DNA of 64,000 nt from Thamnaconus septentrionalis (lineage: Eukaryota; Chordata; Actinopteri; Tetraodontiformes; Monacanthidae): positions 672,501 to 736,500 of the forward strand of contig CM020519.1 of NCBI GenBank assembly GCA_009823395.1, given 5' to 3'. Below, piece by piece: positions 12,726 through 24,799 of this stretch. The stretch's first letter is position 1. Every line of letters begins with the position of its first letter. The notes below the pieces were generated by a model. It was not told the DNA's origin. It saw only the letters and a program-made list of their open reading frames with translations, and did no database searches. Both the position numbers and the translations under genes were made by a program.

Positions 12726-13806
12726 GTGTCAGGCAGGCAGCGGCCACCAGGTGGCGTCACACCCATAAAACTCTCCTGATGCAACTGGTTTGAGACTGGA
12801 AGTCGAGACTTCAGTTGACTCAACGTTAGAGGTGGAGGAGGAGGTGCAGGAGGAGGAGGGGGAGGTGCAAGAGGAGGAGGAGGTGCAGGAGGAGGTGCAG
12901 GAAGAGGATGAAGCAGGTGCAGGAGGAGGAGGAGGTGCAGGAGGAGGTGCAGGAGGAAGAGGTGCAGGAGGGGGAAGAGGTGCAGGAGGAGGCGGAAGAG
13001 GTGCAGGAGGAGGAGGAGGTGCAGGACGAGGGGGAGGAGGTGCAGGAGGAGGCGGAGGAGGTGGAGGAGGAGGTGCAGGAGGAGGAGGGGGAGGAGGTGC
13101 AGGAGGAGGCGGAGGAGGTGCAGGTGCAGGAGGAAGAGGAGGTGCAGGACGAGGGGGAGGAGGTGCAGGAGGAAGAGGAGGTGCAGGACGAGGGAGAGGA
13201 GGTGCAGGAGGAGGTGGAGGAGGATGAAGGAGGTGCAAGAGGAGGAGGAGGTGCAGGAGGAGGTGCAGGAAGAGGATGAAGCAGGTGCAGGAGGAGGAGG
13301 AGGTGCAGGAGGAAGAGGAGGTGCAGGAGGTGCAGGAGGAGGATGAAGGAGGAGGAGGAGGGAGGGGAGGTGCAGGACGAGGGGAGGAGGTGCAGGAGGA
13401 AGAGGAGGTGCAGGAGGAGGTGGAGGTGCAGGAGGAGGGGAGGTGCAGGACGAGGGAGGAGGGGGCAGGAGGGAGGAGGTGCAGGAGGAGGAGGAGGTGC
13501 AGGAGGAGGGGGAGGAGGTGCAGGAGGAGGGGGGAGGTGCAGGAGGTGCAGGAGGAGGTGGAGGTGCAGGAGGAGGTGGAGGTGCAGGAGGAGGTGGAGG
13601 TGCAGGGTTTCAATCTTGGTGGATTTTTGCTGAGCAGTGAAGAAGATCTTTTTCTCTCCTCCTTCACCTCCTTCACCTCCTTCACCTCCTCTCATCCTCC
13701 GCTCCCTCCCTCCCTCTGTGTGTGTGTGTGTGTGTGTTGAGTCAGCTGAGCGGCCGGTCAGCAGCTGTTGACCAGGTCAGATTGTATTACATCCTAGTGC
13801 ACAGCT

Positions 13807-13887
<81 letters not shown>

Positions 13888-14101
13888 GTCCAGACTCACG
13901 ACTTGTCTCTGCGCTGGCTGCAGCGGCGCCGTGGCGACAGCGACTTCCCTCGACTTCGCTCCTTGATGGGCGACTGAGCGCTGGACGACTTCAGGATCTG
14001 CACAACAACACAACAACACAACAACATCGTCAACAAGGTTGTTGGATGATATTTTTTATATTTAAATGTTTGAAGGCCAAAAAGCTGCGTGATGATGTCA
14101 T

Positions 14102-14142
<41 letters not shown>

Positions 14143-14269
14143 GCAGCTGAACACAATTCACGACAACACAATCACACACTGACACTTCATGTTTGATTTG
14201 TGTGTGCTGGATTTTGGTTGTTAATCTCCGAAAATCAACACAACACAACTGAGGTGAACAACTAAGCCC

Positions 14270-14309
<40 letters not shown>

Positions 14310-14372
14310 ACAGCTGCGAACACGCTGACCTACATTACTGGCTGACATGAAGTGACGTCCTTGGTGCAAATA

Positions 14373-14452
<80 letters not shown>

Positions 14453-17134
14453 ACCAGCGCCTTCCTTCATTTCCCATCATGCCTCTGATCCTCCCTGACA
14501 GTGTGAGCACCGCCTTCATCTCTCACACAGTCACACAACTGCACAACACAACTGGAGCCACACACACACACAAAGGAGCCGCCTGTCAACAAGCGGTTGT
14601 GTTGAGTTGACGGCTGACTTTGCTGTGAAGGTCAAAGGTCGTCTGCCCTGCTTCACTTCCTGTTTCTCTCAGGGAGAAAAAAACACAACACACTGCAGCA
14701 CTTGGAGGGTTGGGTTGTGTGATTGTGTTGTGCTGTATAGTTGTTGTGTAGTTGTTGTGGTTGTGATTTTGCAGTTGTGCCGGTTGTGCAGTAGTTGTGT
14801 AGTTGTGGAGGTTGTGTAGTTGTGGTTGTGCAGTTGTGCTTGTGTAGCTTGTGCAGTTGTGGTTGTGTAGTTGTGGTGGTTGTGCAGTCGTTGTGGTTGT
14901 TGTGTAGTTGTGGTTGTGCAGTTGTGGTGCTTGTACAGTTGTGTAGTTGTGCAGTTGTGGTTGTGTAGTTGTGGTGGTTGTGCAGTTGTGTTGTTGTTGC
15001 AGTTGTGCTTGTGCAGTTGTTGCAGTTGTGCAGCTGTGCAGTTGTGCAGCTGTTGCAGTTGTGCAGCTGTGTAGTTGTGTAGTTGTGCAGTTGTGCAGCT
15101 GTGTAGTTGTGCAGCTGTGCAGTTGTGTAGTTGTTGCAGTTGTGCAGCTGTGTAGTTGTTGCAGTTGTGCAGCTGTGCAGTTGTGCAGCTGTGTAGTTGT
15201 TGCAGTTGTTGCAGCTGTGCAGTTGTGCAGCTGTGTAGTTGTTGCAGCTGTGCAGCTGTGTAGTTGTGTAGTTGTGCAGTTGTGTAGTTGTTGCAGCTGT
15301 GCAGCTGTGTAGTTGTGTAGTTGTGCAGTTGTTGCAGTTGTGCAGCTGTGCAGCTGTTGTGCTTGTGCAGTTGTGTAGTTGTTGCAGCTGTGCAGCTGTG
15401 TAGTTGATGCAGCTGTTTAGTTGTGCAGCTGTGTAGTTGTGCAGTTGTGCAGCTGTGCAGCTGTGTAGTTGTGTAGTTGTGCAGCTGTGCAGCTGTGCAG
15501 TTGTGCAGTTGTTGCAGTTGTTGCAGTTGTTGCAGCTGTGTAGTTGTGCAGTTGTTGCAGTTGTGCAGCTGTGCAGCTGTTGTGCTTGTGCAGCTGTTGT
15601 GCTTGTGCAGTTGTGCAGTTGTGCAGCTGTGTAGTTGTGTAGTTGTGCAGCTGTGCAGCTGTGCAGTTGTGCAGCTGTTGTGCTTGTGCAGTTGTGTAGC
15701 TGTGCAGCTGTGTAGTTGTGCAGTTGTGCAGCTGTGTAGTTGTTGCAGTTGTGCAGCTGTGCAGTTGTTGCAGCTGTGCAGTTGTGCAGCTGTGTAGTTG
15801 TTGCAGTTGTGCAGTTGTTGCAGTTGTGCAGCTGTGTAGTTGTTGCAGTTGTTGCAGCTGTGTAGCTGTGCAGCTGTGCAGCTGTTGTGCTTGTGCAGTT
15901 GTGTAGCTGTGCAGCTGTGTAGTTGTGCAGTTGTGCAGCTGTGTAGTTGTTGCAGTTGTGCAGCTGTGCAGTTGTTGCAGCTGTGCAGTTGTGCAGCTGT
16001 GTAGTTGTTGCAGTTGTGCAGTTGTTGCAGTTGTGCAGCTGTGTAGTTGTTGCAGTTGTTGCAGCTGTGTAGCTGTGCAGCTGTGCAGCTGTTGTGCTTG
16101 TGCAGTTGTGTAGCTGTGCAGCTGTGTAGTTGTGCAGTTGTGCAGCTGTGTAGTTGTTGCAGTTGTGCAGCTGTGCAGTTGTTGCAGCTGTGCAGCTGTG
16201 TAGTTGTTGCAGCTGTGCAGCTGTGCAGTTGTTGCAGTTGTGCAGTTGTGCAGCTGTGCAGCTGTTGTGCTTGTGCAGCTGTTGTGCTTGTGCAGTTGTG
16301 CAGTTGTGCAGCTGTGTAGTTGTGTAGTTGTGCAGCTGTGCAGCTGTGCAGTTGTGCAGCTGTGTAGCTGTGCAGTTGTGCAGCTGTGTAGCTGTGCAGC
16401 TGTGCAGCTGTGTAGTTGTGCAGCTGTGCAGTTGTGTGTTGTTGTTGCAGCTGTTGTGCTTGTGCAGCTGTGCAGCTGTGCTGCGGCTGCAGCGGCACCT
16501 TCATCCTCATGAGGCGGCCGTGCTGCTCCAGCTCCCTCCGGACCTCGGGGGCTCCCAGCCTGCTGACGTTGAGCACCAGGTGCTTCCACTCGATGGGCTG
16601 GAAGACGTGGGGGTCGTGGGGCACGTACAGGCCGATCTTGACCTGCGGGGGGCGCCACAGCTTACACAGTCAGAGCCGCGGTGGGCGGGGCCGGCGACGG
16701 TCGGGCCGGGGCGGGGCTGCGCTCACCTTCTTCAGGCTGTGCTGGTACCTCCGGTAGGAGCCCTCGAAGTCGGCCACCAGCTCGCCCAGCGTGCGGTGCC
16801 TCAGCGGTTTGTCCATCAGGTCCGAGCGCCGGCTCATCCCCAGCGAGCCGTAGCGCCCCCCGCAGTACACGCCCAGCACCACGTGGTGGAAGCAGTGGCC
16901 CGAGAACTGAGTCTTGAAGCTGATGGGGAAGCGCTCCAGGGACGTCAGCCCATTGGTCAGGTAGCTGCTCGGGGGGGCGGAGTTAAAGGAACAACGTGCT
17001 AATGGTGGCTGAAGCAGGAAGTAGAGCGTCCCGGTGCCCCCTAGTGGCCACTGCGGGTACTGCAGCCGAGGCTGATGCCATACGATGAAGCTAACTTCTA
17101 TGTGGAGTCACTTTAGCTCAAACGGAATTTAGGT

Positions 17135-17173
<39 letters not shown>

Positions 17174-18493
17174 GAACTCTGTTGCCAGGCAACAGAGTTC
17201 CAGTGTGTGTGTGTGAGGAGGGCAGTAGAGCAGCATGTCACATCGATTTCACACACCGATAACAAGATAACCGCTGGTGTGTGTGTGTGTGTGTGTGTGT
17301 GTGTCTGTTCAGGATACACTCCCAGGACGACGGCCTCCAGGCACTTGATTGGCAGCGACTCTCTGATCATCTCTCTGGCCGTCTCCATCAACCTGGGGAG
17401 AGGGGCAGAGGGTGGGGCGGAGGGGGGGGGGGCTGACGAGTCAGACATGTGACTTTCATGGCGGCTCGGGGAGGTCAAAGGTCAAGGTGTCCTTACCCAC
17501 ACAGCGGGCGGCTCTTCTTGATCTCGAAGAACTGAGTCCCAGTGTGGTTGTACCTGCACGGCTGAGGTCAAGGAAGAGCAGCGCACAAGCGGTCTTAACT
17601 GGTCTCAACTGGTTTCAACTGGTTTCAACTGGTTTGAACCAGTCTCAATCAATCCCAGCCGGTCTCAATTTATCTGGTTTAAACTGGTTTTTAACTGGTT
17701 TTAACTTGCATCAACTGGTCTTAACTGGTCTCAACTTAACTGGTTTCAACCGGTTTCAACTAGTTTTAACTTGCATCAACCAGTCTCAACTGGTTTGAAC
17801 CAGTCTCAATCAATCCCAGCCGGTCTCAATTTATCTGGTTTAAACCAGTCTCAACGAGTTTTAACTTGCATTAACCAGTCTCAACCGGTCTCAACTTAAC
17901 TGGTTTCAACCGGTCTCAACCAGTTTCAACCGGTCTCAACTGGTTAGATCCAGTCTCAATCAATCCCAGCCGGTCTCAATTAATCTGGTTTAAACTGGTC
18001 TCAACTGATTTTAACTGTTTTCAAGTGGTTTAAACCAGTTTCCACCGGTCTCCACTGGTCTCAACCAGTCCCAGCTGGTCTCCCCCCAGCTGGTCTCCGC
18101 TGGTTCAAGGATACTGCAGAGCCTTCATGAAGTTCTGGACGGCCAGCAGCCAGTCGGCCACCGACATGGACGGCCTGAAGGTGGGGATGGAGGGCACGGC
18201 CTGCTGTCGGAGGGGGACAGAGGTCAGAGGTCACACACTGTCCATGCTCCCCACTGGATCTCCTGTGTCGCAACTCAAAACACTTGAAGCTTCTCCAGGT
18301 CATGTGACCAACCCCACAGAACCGTAGCCGGGCGCAGCTGAAGAAAGGGAAGAGTAGCTCTCATGTTGCCGCAGGAGAGGACGACCTTGGGTGACCTCTG
18401 ACCCTCAGCGTAGCCTAAAGACCAGTAAATAGCAGTTTGACCGGCACAGAATCATCCAGTGGTGAAATCCTCACTAATACAGCCTCAGCTGGT

Positions 18494-18545
<52 letters not shown>

Positions 18546-19127
18546 GCTGCTTTCTGCTGCGCTGATCCTCCTCTTCATCATCATCATCCTCCTCACTGGG
18601 ATCATCACAGGCTCCGTGTTTGAAAATCCACAGACCGTTTTCCAGAAGAAACACGCCTGACTGGAACCAGCCAGCTAGCTTAGCCTAGCATAACTTAGCT
18701 TAGCTCCGGGCTAGCCGCTACCTGCCCAGACATCACCGAGAGAAGAGCAGTGACTCCTCCTCCACTTGGCCTCGTTCTTCCAGTCTGGACTTCCTGCCTC
18801 CCCCATCACCCCTCCCCCGCCCCCCTTCCCCTATCACACGGCTCCGCCCCCCCACATTGGATCTTTAGCTCCTCGTCTCGACAACAGGAAGCAGGAAGTG
18901 GGAGGCAGGAAGCAGGAAAACAGAAACAACAGCGAGCAGCTGGAGGAGCTGAAGACGAGCCCTGACCCTGACCCCTGACCCTGACCCCTGACCCCTGCAT
19001 CAGACTGAGGAGAAGAGACGTCTGGCAGGAGATGTTCTGCTCTGGGTTCTTCAGCAGCTTGGAGGTGGAACCCAACTCCAAGCCGGTGAGATGTGATTGG
19101 ATCAGGACGTCCCGAGGAATGCCCAGC

Positions 19128-19175
<48 letters not shown>

Positions 19176-20445
19176 CGTGCGTTGCAGCTGCTCCCGTGGA
19201 AACCAGTCACACAATCATCAGGTTGCACAGCCACAACACAAAGCAACCGTGCGACACCTCAGACCAACACATCTTTTCCACACAACAACAGGGGAAATGA
19301 ATGAGCCAATGGGAGGCTGAGACCTTAGGCCACGCCCCCAGGAAGTCTTTCTGTGTGCAGTGTGTGTCTGCACCACCTGCCGTCCAACTGGCCAAAAACA
19401 ACACAAGAAGGAATTTGTCGACGGCGGCCAACCAGGTCAGTGGAGATCATGTGACCAATCAGCAGAGCAGCTGCACAAGCAGAGAGAGAGAGAGGGACAC
19501 ATGTGTGTGTGTGTGTGTGTGTGTGTGTTGGGGGCGTGGCCTCATTGTCTCTGAGCAGCGAGCGTCCGTTGTGAAGACAATGAGAGCAACAATGTGGACG
19601 ACAGACGACAGAAACTGGAAATAATCCTGGAAACCAGCTGGAGGTCATCCAGTGAAGCCAGAGAGCAGGCCACGCACTGGAGGCACTGGAGGCACTGGAG
19701 GCACTGGAGACACTGGAGGCACTGGAGGCACTGGAGACACTGAGGCACTGGAGGCACTGGAGGCACTGGAGGCACTGGAGACACTGGAGACACTGGAGGC
19801 ACTGGAGGCACTGGAGACACTGGAGGCACTGGAGGCACTGGAGGCACTGGAGGCACTGGAGGCACTGGAGGCACTGGAGACACTGGCCAAGTCTGCTTTT
19901 CTACAACCAAGCTGGGACTTTCCGCAGGGATGAACGATATTTATCGGAGCGATAAAATATCGGCCTGGTTGGGGGAAAATGATGTCATTCTTCGTCGATC
20001 CGATAGCTACAGGGTTTCGATAATATTCATGAAATGCTGGGAAAAGTTCGCAGGCTGAGTGGCCCCGAAACAGGCCATCGACCGCGCCTCACTAGCAGGA
20101 CCCACGCCTGCCCCCCTTCACTGCCTGGCTAAGAACAACAGCCTCACCAGCGTGGTGGGTTTCCCCCCAGTGGCAGAAGACGACAATTGCAATTTGCAAA
20201 AAAAACCTGTTGAGCGACGATTCTGAGCAACACAACGAGCTTGGCCCAGGATAAAAACCAAGCAGGTTTTGTGACACGCCACAGAAAGGACTTCTTGATA
20301 AAGTTTCAGCCGGCTCATCAGATCACCTTCAGAGAGCAGAGACTGAGGCTCCGGGCAGAAAGCTGCTCTTTATTGGAAGCTTCTACTTGAAAAAGACGAC
20401 ACAAAGAAAAGTTTGTTGTGAGCTGAGCAGCTGCTGACGCTACAC

Positions 20446-20499
<54 letters not shown>

Positions 20500-20564
20500 G
20501 ACAGAGGAATAGAAACTGTGTCCTGGAGCTGCTGCCCAAGTCTGACTTTATGAAGAAAGAACAG

Positions 20565-20600
<36 letters not shown>

Positions 20601-21582
20601 GAGAAAGTCGCTCGCTCAGCAGGACGACAGCTGAGACAGTCAGGTGACCTTCAGCTGAGGTGGGCGGGGCTTGTTCCAGACAGACAGCTGAGGTGTTCTC
20701 TACAACCTCAACCTTCAGCTGGACTGAAGTTCTTTCTTCCGGTTTCAACGCTTGGCTGCGTTCAGACTGCGGGCGAATCGGATTCAGATCAGATTCCCTC
20801 TTAAATCCGATCTTTAGTGCCGACTGTCCACACTGCTGGTAGCCAAGTGTCCAAATTGGGATGTGGTTCTGTTCAGACTGGGCCACATTATTGAGCCAGC
20901 ACAGGTGCATTGGCTCTTGGACAGTCAGAACCCCTCGCTGTGTGTGGAGCCGTTCACACTGAGACGCCTCTGACCGAACCAAACCACCTCCTGAAGTGGT
21001 TTCAATCCGCTTGGCACAAACCTGATTTCATGTGATTTGCGGCTGTTCACACTACAGAGCCACCAGGTTTCAATCTGGATGGGCTGAAAATCACATTTTT
21101 TCTGAACGCCATTCCACTGGTCAAATCTTCTGGGTTGATGGTTCAACTCCAGGTCAAACTGGTCCAAGTGGTCCCGCCAGGAGGAGGAGACTCACCTTGG
21201 GCAGGTAGGCGGTGTTCCGGATCCTGTCCACCATCTCCTGGCCGTCGGGGTGCACGGCGGCCACGTGGCTCCACATCCTGTCCCAGGTGGGGGTCTCGAT
21301 GGGAAACCCCCCCCTGTTGACGTAGAAGAGGACCCCCCCGTCCTTCTCCTCCTCCTCCTCCTCCCCACCGCCTCCACCACCTCCTCCTCCACCACCGCCA
21401 CCACCTCCAGGAGACCTGCTGCTGCTGCTGGACTCCTGCTGGGCCAGCAGGCAGTGCGAGCTGGAACTCTTGGAGCGGCCGTGTCGGCTCAGCTTGGACG
21501 GCGAGGTGCCGGTCCGGCCGGGAGGCCCGGGGGGGCCGGAACCCGCCGCGGAGGTCCGACCGGAGGCACTGGGGCCCGTCAT
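12604..21582 (-). CDS. vash2: Vasohibin-2, tubulin tyrosine carboxypeptidase, complete
   Basis: Vasohibins, with SVBP, remove the C-terminal tyrosine of alpha-tubulin. Eight coding exons on minus join in phase: 21196-21582, 18115-18200, 17497-17553, 17318-17392, 16727-16964, 16499-16642, 13900-13997 and 12604-12673, giving 384 residues. The transglutaminase-like triad is Cys194 (in [13 protein letters not shown]), His229 (in [10 protein letters not shown]) and Ser246 (in GSLGMS), with the same 35- and 17-residue spacing as human VASH1. VASH2 rather than VASH1 is supported by [38 protein letters not shown] and the ending DGYQIRI. The N-terminus is long and low-complexity, with Gly and Glu runs at about residues 58-80. 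The 5' UTR exon starts at 21697 and contains a five-codon upstream ORF at 21673-21690. The introns hold four large minisatellites. Confidence 0.95.
12681..12725. repeat. ACAG tetranucleotide repeat at the vash2 exon 8 acceptor
   Basis: About 11 ACAG units on plus read as CTGT on the vash2 strand, ending CTGTCTGGCAG at the exon 8 boundary. The repeat is the polypyrimidine tract. Confidence 0.93.
12831..13611. repeat. GGTGCAGGAGGAG minisatellite, purine-rich on plus strand
   Basis: About 780 bp of irregular GGTGCAGGAGGAG units lie in vash2 intron 7. It gives long open frames on both strands (Glu/Val/Gln or Gly/Ala on plus, Pro/Ser/Cys on minus), which are products of the repeat and not genes. 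Confidence 0.95.
14690..16480. repeat. Octamer satellite (TGCAGCTG/TGTAGTTG) in vash2 intron 6
   Basis: About 1.8 kb of 8-bp units CTGTGCAG, TTGTGCAG, TTGTGTAG or CTGTGTAG, with frequent 3-bp TTG insertions. A higher-order unit of about 207 bp is visible: the segment near 15690-15896 is repeated almost exactly at 15897-16103. On the vash2 strand no frame meets a stop, so exon 6 reads through into a frame of several hundred codons with an 8-residue period ([12 protein letters not shown]). It begins only about 20-35 bp from the exon 6 donor. Confidence 0.96.
17159..17215. repeat. 57-bp near-perfect hairpin in vash2 intron 4
   Basis: CTGGAACTCTGTTGCC, one A, then its exact reverse complement. 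The stem continues for another 12 bp through flanking CA and TG runs, giving 28-bp arms around a single-base loop. Confidence 0.9.
17590..18090. repeat. Degenerate 10-bp minisatellite (TCAACTGGTT) in vash2 intron 2
   Basis: About 500 bp of TCAACTGGTT, TCAACCGGTC and TCAACCAGTC variants lie between exons 3 and 2, with a longer duplicated block (GTCTCAATCAATCCCAGCCG) appearing three times. Confidence 0.9.
19675..19885. repeat. 9-bp minisatellite (GCACTGGAG) in vash2 intron 1
   Basis: About 23 copies of GCACTGGAG or ACACTGGAG. The remainder of intron 1 (18201-21195) holds CA runs at about 18495-18540, 19133-19170, 20450-20498 and 20568-20597. Confidence 0.93.
20757..21110. mobile_element. MITE-like element in vash2 intron 1
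   Basis: The left end GCGTTCAGACTG and the right end TTTTTCTGAACGCC are inverted repeats about 350 bp apart. The inside repeats phrases such as GTTCACACTG and AATCCGATC, typical of short non-autonomous DNA elements in fish. No ORF is seen. Confidence 0.6.
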
Positions 21583-21697
21583 GGAGGTCCGACTGGACGA
21601 GGACAGGAAGTGGGGCAGGAAAAACCTCCTCTGGATCTCAGGAGCTTCGCTGCTGGTTGGCTGCTGCTGAGTTCAAGTCATGGTCACCATCACGTCC

Positions 21698-22740
21698 CTG
21701 GCAGAGGAGCAGAGCTGGAGGAGAAACAGGGGCAGAGCAGGAGACACCATCTCAATAACATGGAAAAATCATTCACAGTGTCCAGAATGACCATCACAAG
21801 GACAGCGGAGTAGAGCTGAGACACGTGGTGCCAGTGGAAAGAGGAGGAATGCGTTACATCAAAGAAACGACAACAACAACTCACCAGCGAAGAAGAAAAG
21901 GTGGAGTTCATGTGGAACCAGGCTCATTCGATTGCTCCAGCCGGGGTAAATTAATCCAACCGCCGCGTGATTCCCACCGGAGCCCCGCCGGCGGCCGAGC
22001 GGCCGATGCAGCCGTGTGAGAGGCTCCGATCTCGGGACACAGACTCGGTCCTGGTCCTGGTCCCGGTCATGACCGCCGGTCCGAGCAACTGAGTTCGCCT
22101 TCAGGCTGTGCAACTTCGCCCAGTCTTCAGTCGTCAAGCACACGGTAACCACATACCGCAAGGGCGCAAGCCCGGAAGTAACCCTTTCAAAGTAAAGGCT
22201 TCCGTCAAGTTTTGCAGAATCGGGGGGGAACTACAAAGGACCGAGGGGGGGCCTCGGTTCTCGAAGATTCTAGAACGTCGATCGCTGGCTGTTGTTCGGA
22301 GATCAAAACGGCCAGTGGGCGCCGCACTCTGGGTTATTTCACAGGTTTTGAAACGCGCCAACCGGAAGTGGGTCCGTTTAGCCTGCTAGCTAACAAGCGG
22401 TCGTTGCCGCCCACCTCCCCATCAGGAAAAACGACCTCCTGCTGGGCTTCCTTGCCTTCCAGCCCCCTCGGCTCCGACTACCGCCTCCACTGATCCATCT
22501 GCCCGCCGACCGGCCGCCTCTTGCGGGCCTCACATGGTGGAAGCTGCGGGACTCTGCGGCTCCTGCTCGCCTGCCGAACCACCGACGGCTCTCCGGGATC
22601 CAGGATCCCTCCTTGGTTGGCACCAGCCGCCAGCCACCGCAGCTCCTCATTGGTCGAGCCAACAAAGAGAGGCGGGTCTAAGAGGAGGTTCTACTCTGTG
22701 ATTGGTCGACTGGCGACAGACGAGGGCGTCAACAAGTGAA
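21698..22740. promoter_or_regulatory. Upstream region of vash2, CpG-rich
   Basis: CpG-dense DNA at about 21955-22080 and again at 22140-22520 is followed by an ATTGGTCGA (inverted CCAAT) element near 22702. It probably holds the vash2 promoter and first non-coding exon. No neighbouring gene is recognised; the open frames here resemble nothing I know. Confidence 0.4.
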
Positions 22741-23498
22741 GGATCCGCAACAAATGATTTCTGTTCTTCGCTGCAACTGTTGATTTATTTCCATTGTTTC
22801 GGCCAGTTTAAGAACATTGATGTATTTCTTATTTCCTTTAACATTTGCTGTTTATTATTAAAACTTAGAACTGCGCGGTTTTATCACGTGGTACCGTGAT
22901 AACTACGACTGTACTCCTGGATCGCTAACACACATTTAATGGCCATAAAATGACTTGGAGATGGATCAATGAATGTGATCGCATTGGATATTACATGGAG
23001 AACATCACAGTGAAATTGCTATTGAGTTTCGTGTGTTTAATTATACAAAAACACATTTGCAAAAAGTACCATACAAGGAAAATAACGGTTGTAATAGGGT
23101 TAGACACAATGTGAATATTATGGTCAGCAAAGAGAGAAACTAAAATTAAAACCCTCAATATTCAAAAAAAAAAAAAAAAAAAAAAATGGGTTAACTTCCA
23201 CCGGAGTGGATTTGACTTGAACTATTAGCTCCCCCTGCTGGGAAACATTGGCTCTGCACGACAAAACTTCCCAGCAGACGCTGAAGAGAAAAACCTCTTT
23301 GAAAACATCATTTTCATTTAAATCTTAAAGTGCAGCTTCTATTAAACTAAACATTCAAAAACAGAAACACAGTGGCTCTAGACTGACTTGGTGTGTGTGG
23401 CAATAATATTACAATCAAAGATATTTTGGATGGAGATAACCAGAGTCTGCCCTCTGATGCTACAGTCCTGGTCTGTGTGGTGCTGGAGGTTCCACTCA
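22741..23498. other. Spacer between vash2 upstream region and receptor array
   Basis: AT-rich sequence with a run of about 24 A at 23166-23188 and no coding signal. From about 23350 it matches the downstream flank of receptor genes D and E. Confidence 0.6.
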
Positions 23499-24749
23499 TC
23501 ATCTGCTCACTTTGACGGTGCTGTAGGTCACCGCATCGCCTCCGTCGTCCTCGTCCGTCACCTCCACCTGTCGTTGAGGTCACATGATGCAGTGATGAAG
23601 ATGATTATGACTCTCTTCAGGTTCACTGCAACCAGTGGCAGCTTCAATATCAAATCTCCTCCCATATTTGGTGTCGGATTGTGTTTTCATGGTGGTTCTC
23701 ACCGTGACTTTGGGCCTTTTCTTGATGTAGTTGACGGACGCGTAAGAAACACCCTCATCAGGCTCCGCCTACATCCACGCCACACACACACACACGCAAG
23801 CTGTGAGTCAGTGATTCATTGTGTCACAGCGCTGTCACGTCACTGAGCTCTCACCACTTGTTGGCGCTCCTCCACACTGGACTTGTCCACCACAGGGTTG
23901 GAGTTGTGTTGATGTATTTGGTCATATAAATGGTTCTGGAAGAAAAAAATCCTGTTTTCTCAACAGCTTTTCCAGGTTTACACCAAATAATTGTGCGGAC
24001 CAAACCACGTTTGTGTTGGTGCTCTTGATATTTTTAGACGACTCTGCTCTTGTGTCATAATTGTGTCACTTCTTCTTTTTTGCTTGTTCCCATTTTTAAA
24101 AGAACTCAAAAAGAAGCAAGTTTTAAAAAAGCCCAACAAAAACTGACTACAAAACAGAAAAACAATGATTGGAGTCAGAATGGTGCTGATAAACAAAGTG
24201 AACTCACTGTGTTGTCATCCTGTTGCGTCTTCTCGCCTTCACAACGAGACACACAGAGTCAACTCTTGGCTCCTGAATGTAAAACTCTCTTCAGGAGTTC
24301 CATCAGTCAATGTTCTCACCTTTAGCTCTGTGGCAGATGATGACGACCACCAGGATGGCCAGCAGTGCCACTGCAGCTGCAGCTGCCACTGCGAAGGGCC
24401 ACCAGCTTGAAACTGGAAGACAAAGAGTGTAAAAGTCATCAGGTTGATTTGATGTTAACCTGTTATGGCTGATTAGACTTCTTCACATCACCAATGACCC
24501 CACAGCCGCAACCCCCCCCCCCCCCACAACAATGAGTTCCAATACAAAACCTCATTTTTTTCATTTTTTTGACTTTCATATCTGTGGTAATCATCAGCTT
24601 CCTGGAGATGAACCACTGATCAGCCCTCATGTGTCTGTGGGAAGCTTCTTTTAGAATTCAGCTCTTGGTCGCCTGCTTGCTTCACACTATTAGAACTTCC
24701 TCCATCACACCAGCCAACATCCACCAGCCTGCATCCTGCTGCTCTGCTG

Positions 24750-24752
<3 letters not shown>

Positions 24753-24797
<45 letters not shown>
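24753..24797. repeat. CTG repeat in intron 4 of receptor A
   Basis: About 15 CTG units. The same intron in D (38075-38113) has about 13, and in E (43475-43493) about 6, so the repeat has changed length since duplication. Confidence 0.9.

Positions 24798-24799
<2 letters not shown>

Noticed and set aside
12729..13740. Open frames rich in Pro/Ser/Cys (minus) or Glu/Gly/Ala (plus)
   Set aside because: They come from the GGTGCAGGAGG minisatellite; both strands and several frames are open, with no conserved sequence.
14669..16658. Long minus-strand open frames of 413-651 codons (QLHSCTAA repeats) as protein genes
   Set aside because: They are automatic products of a stop-free 8-bp repeat inside a vash2 intron, open in all three frames of that strand. 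Reported only as a read-through possibility.
22134..22739. Several 70-90 codon ORFs upstream of vash2, possibly a divergent neighbour
   Set aside because: Arg/Ser/Pro-rich frames from a CpG-rich region with no similarity that I recognise; no splice-consistent extension found.
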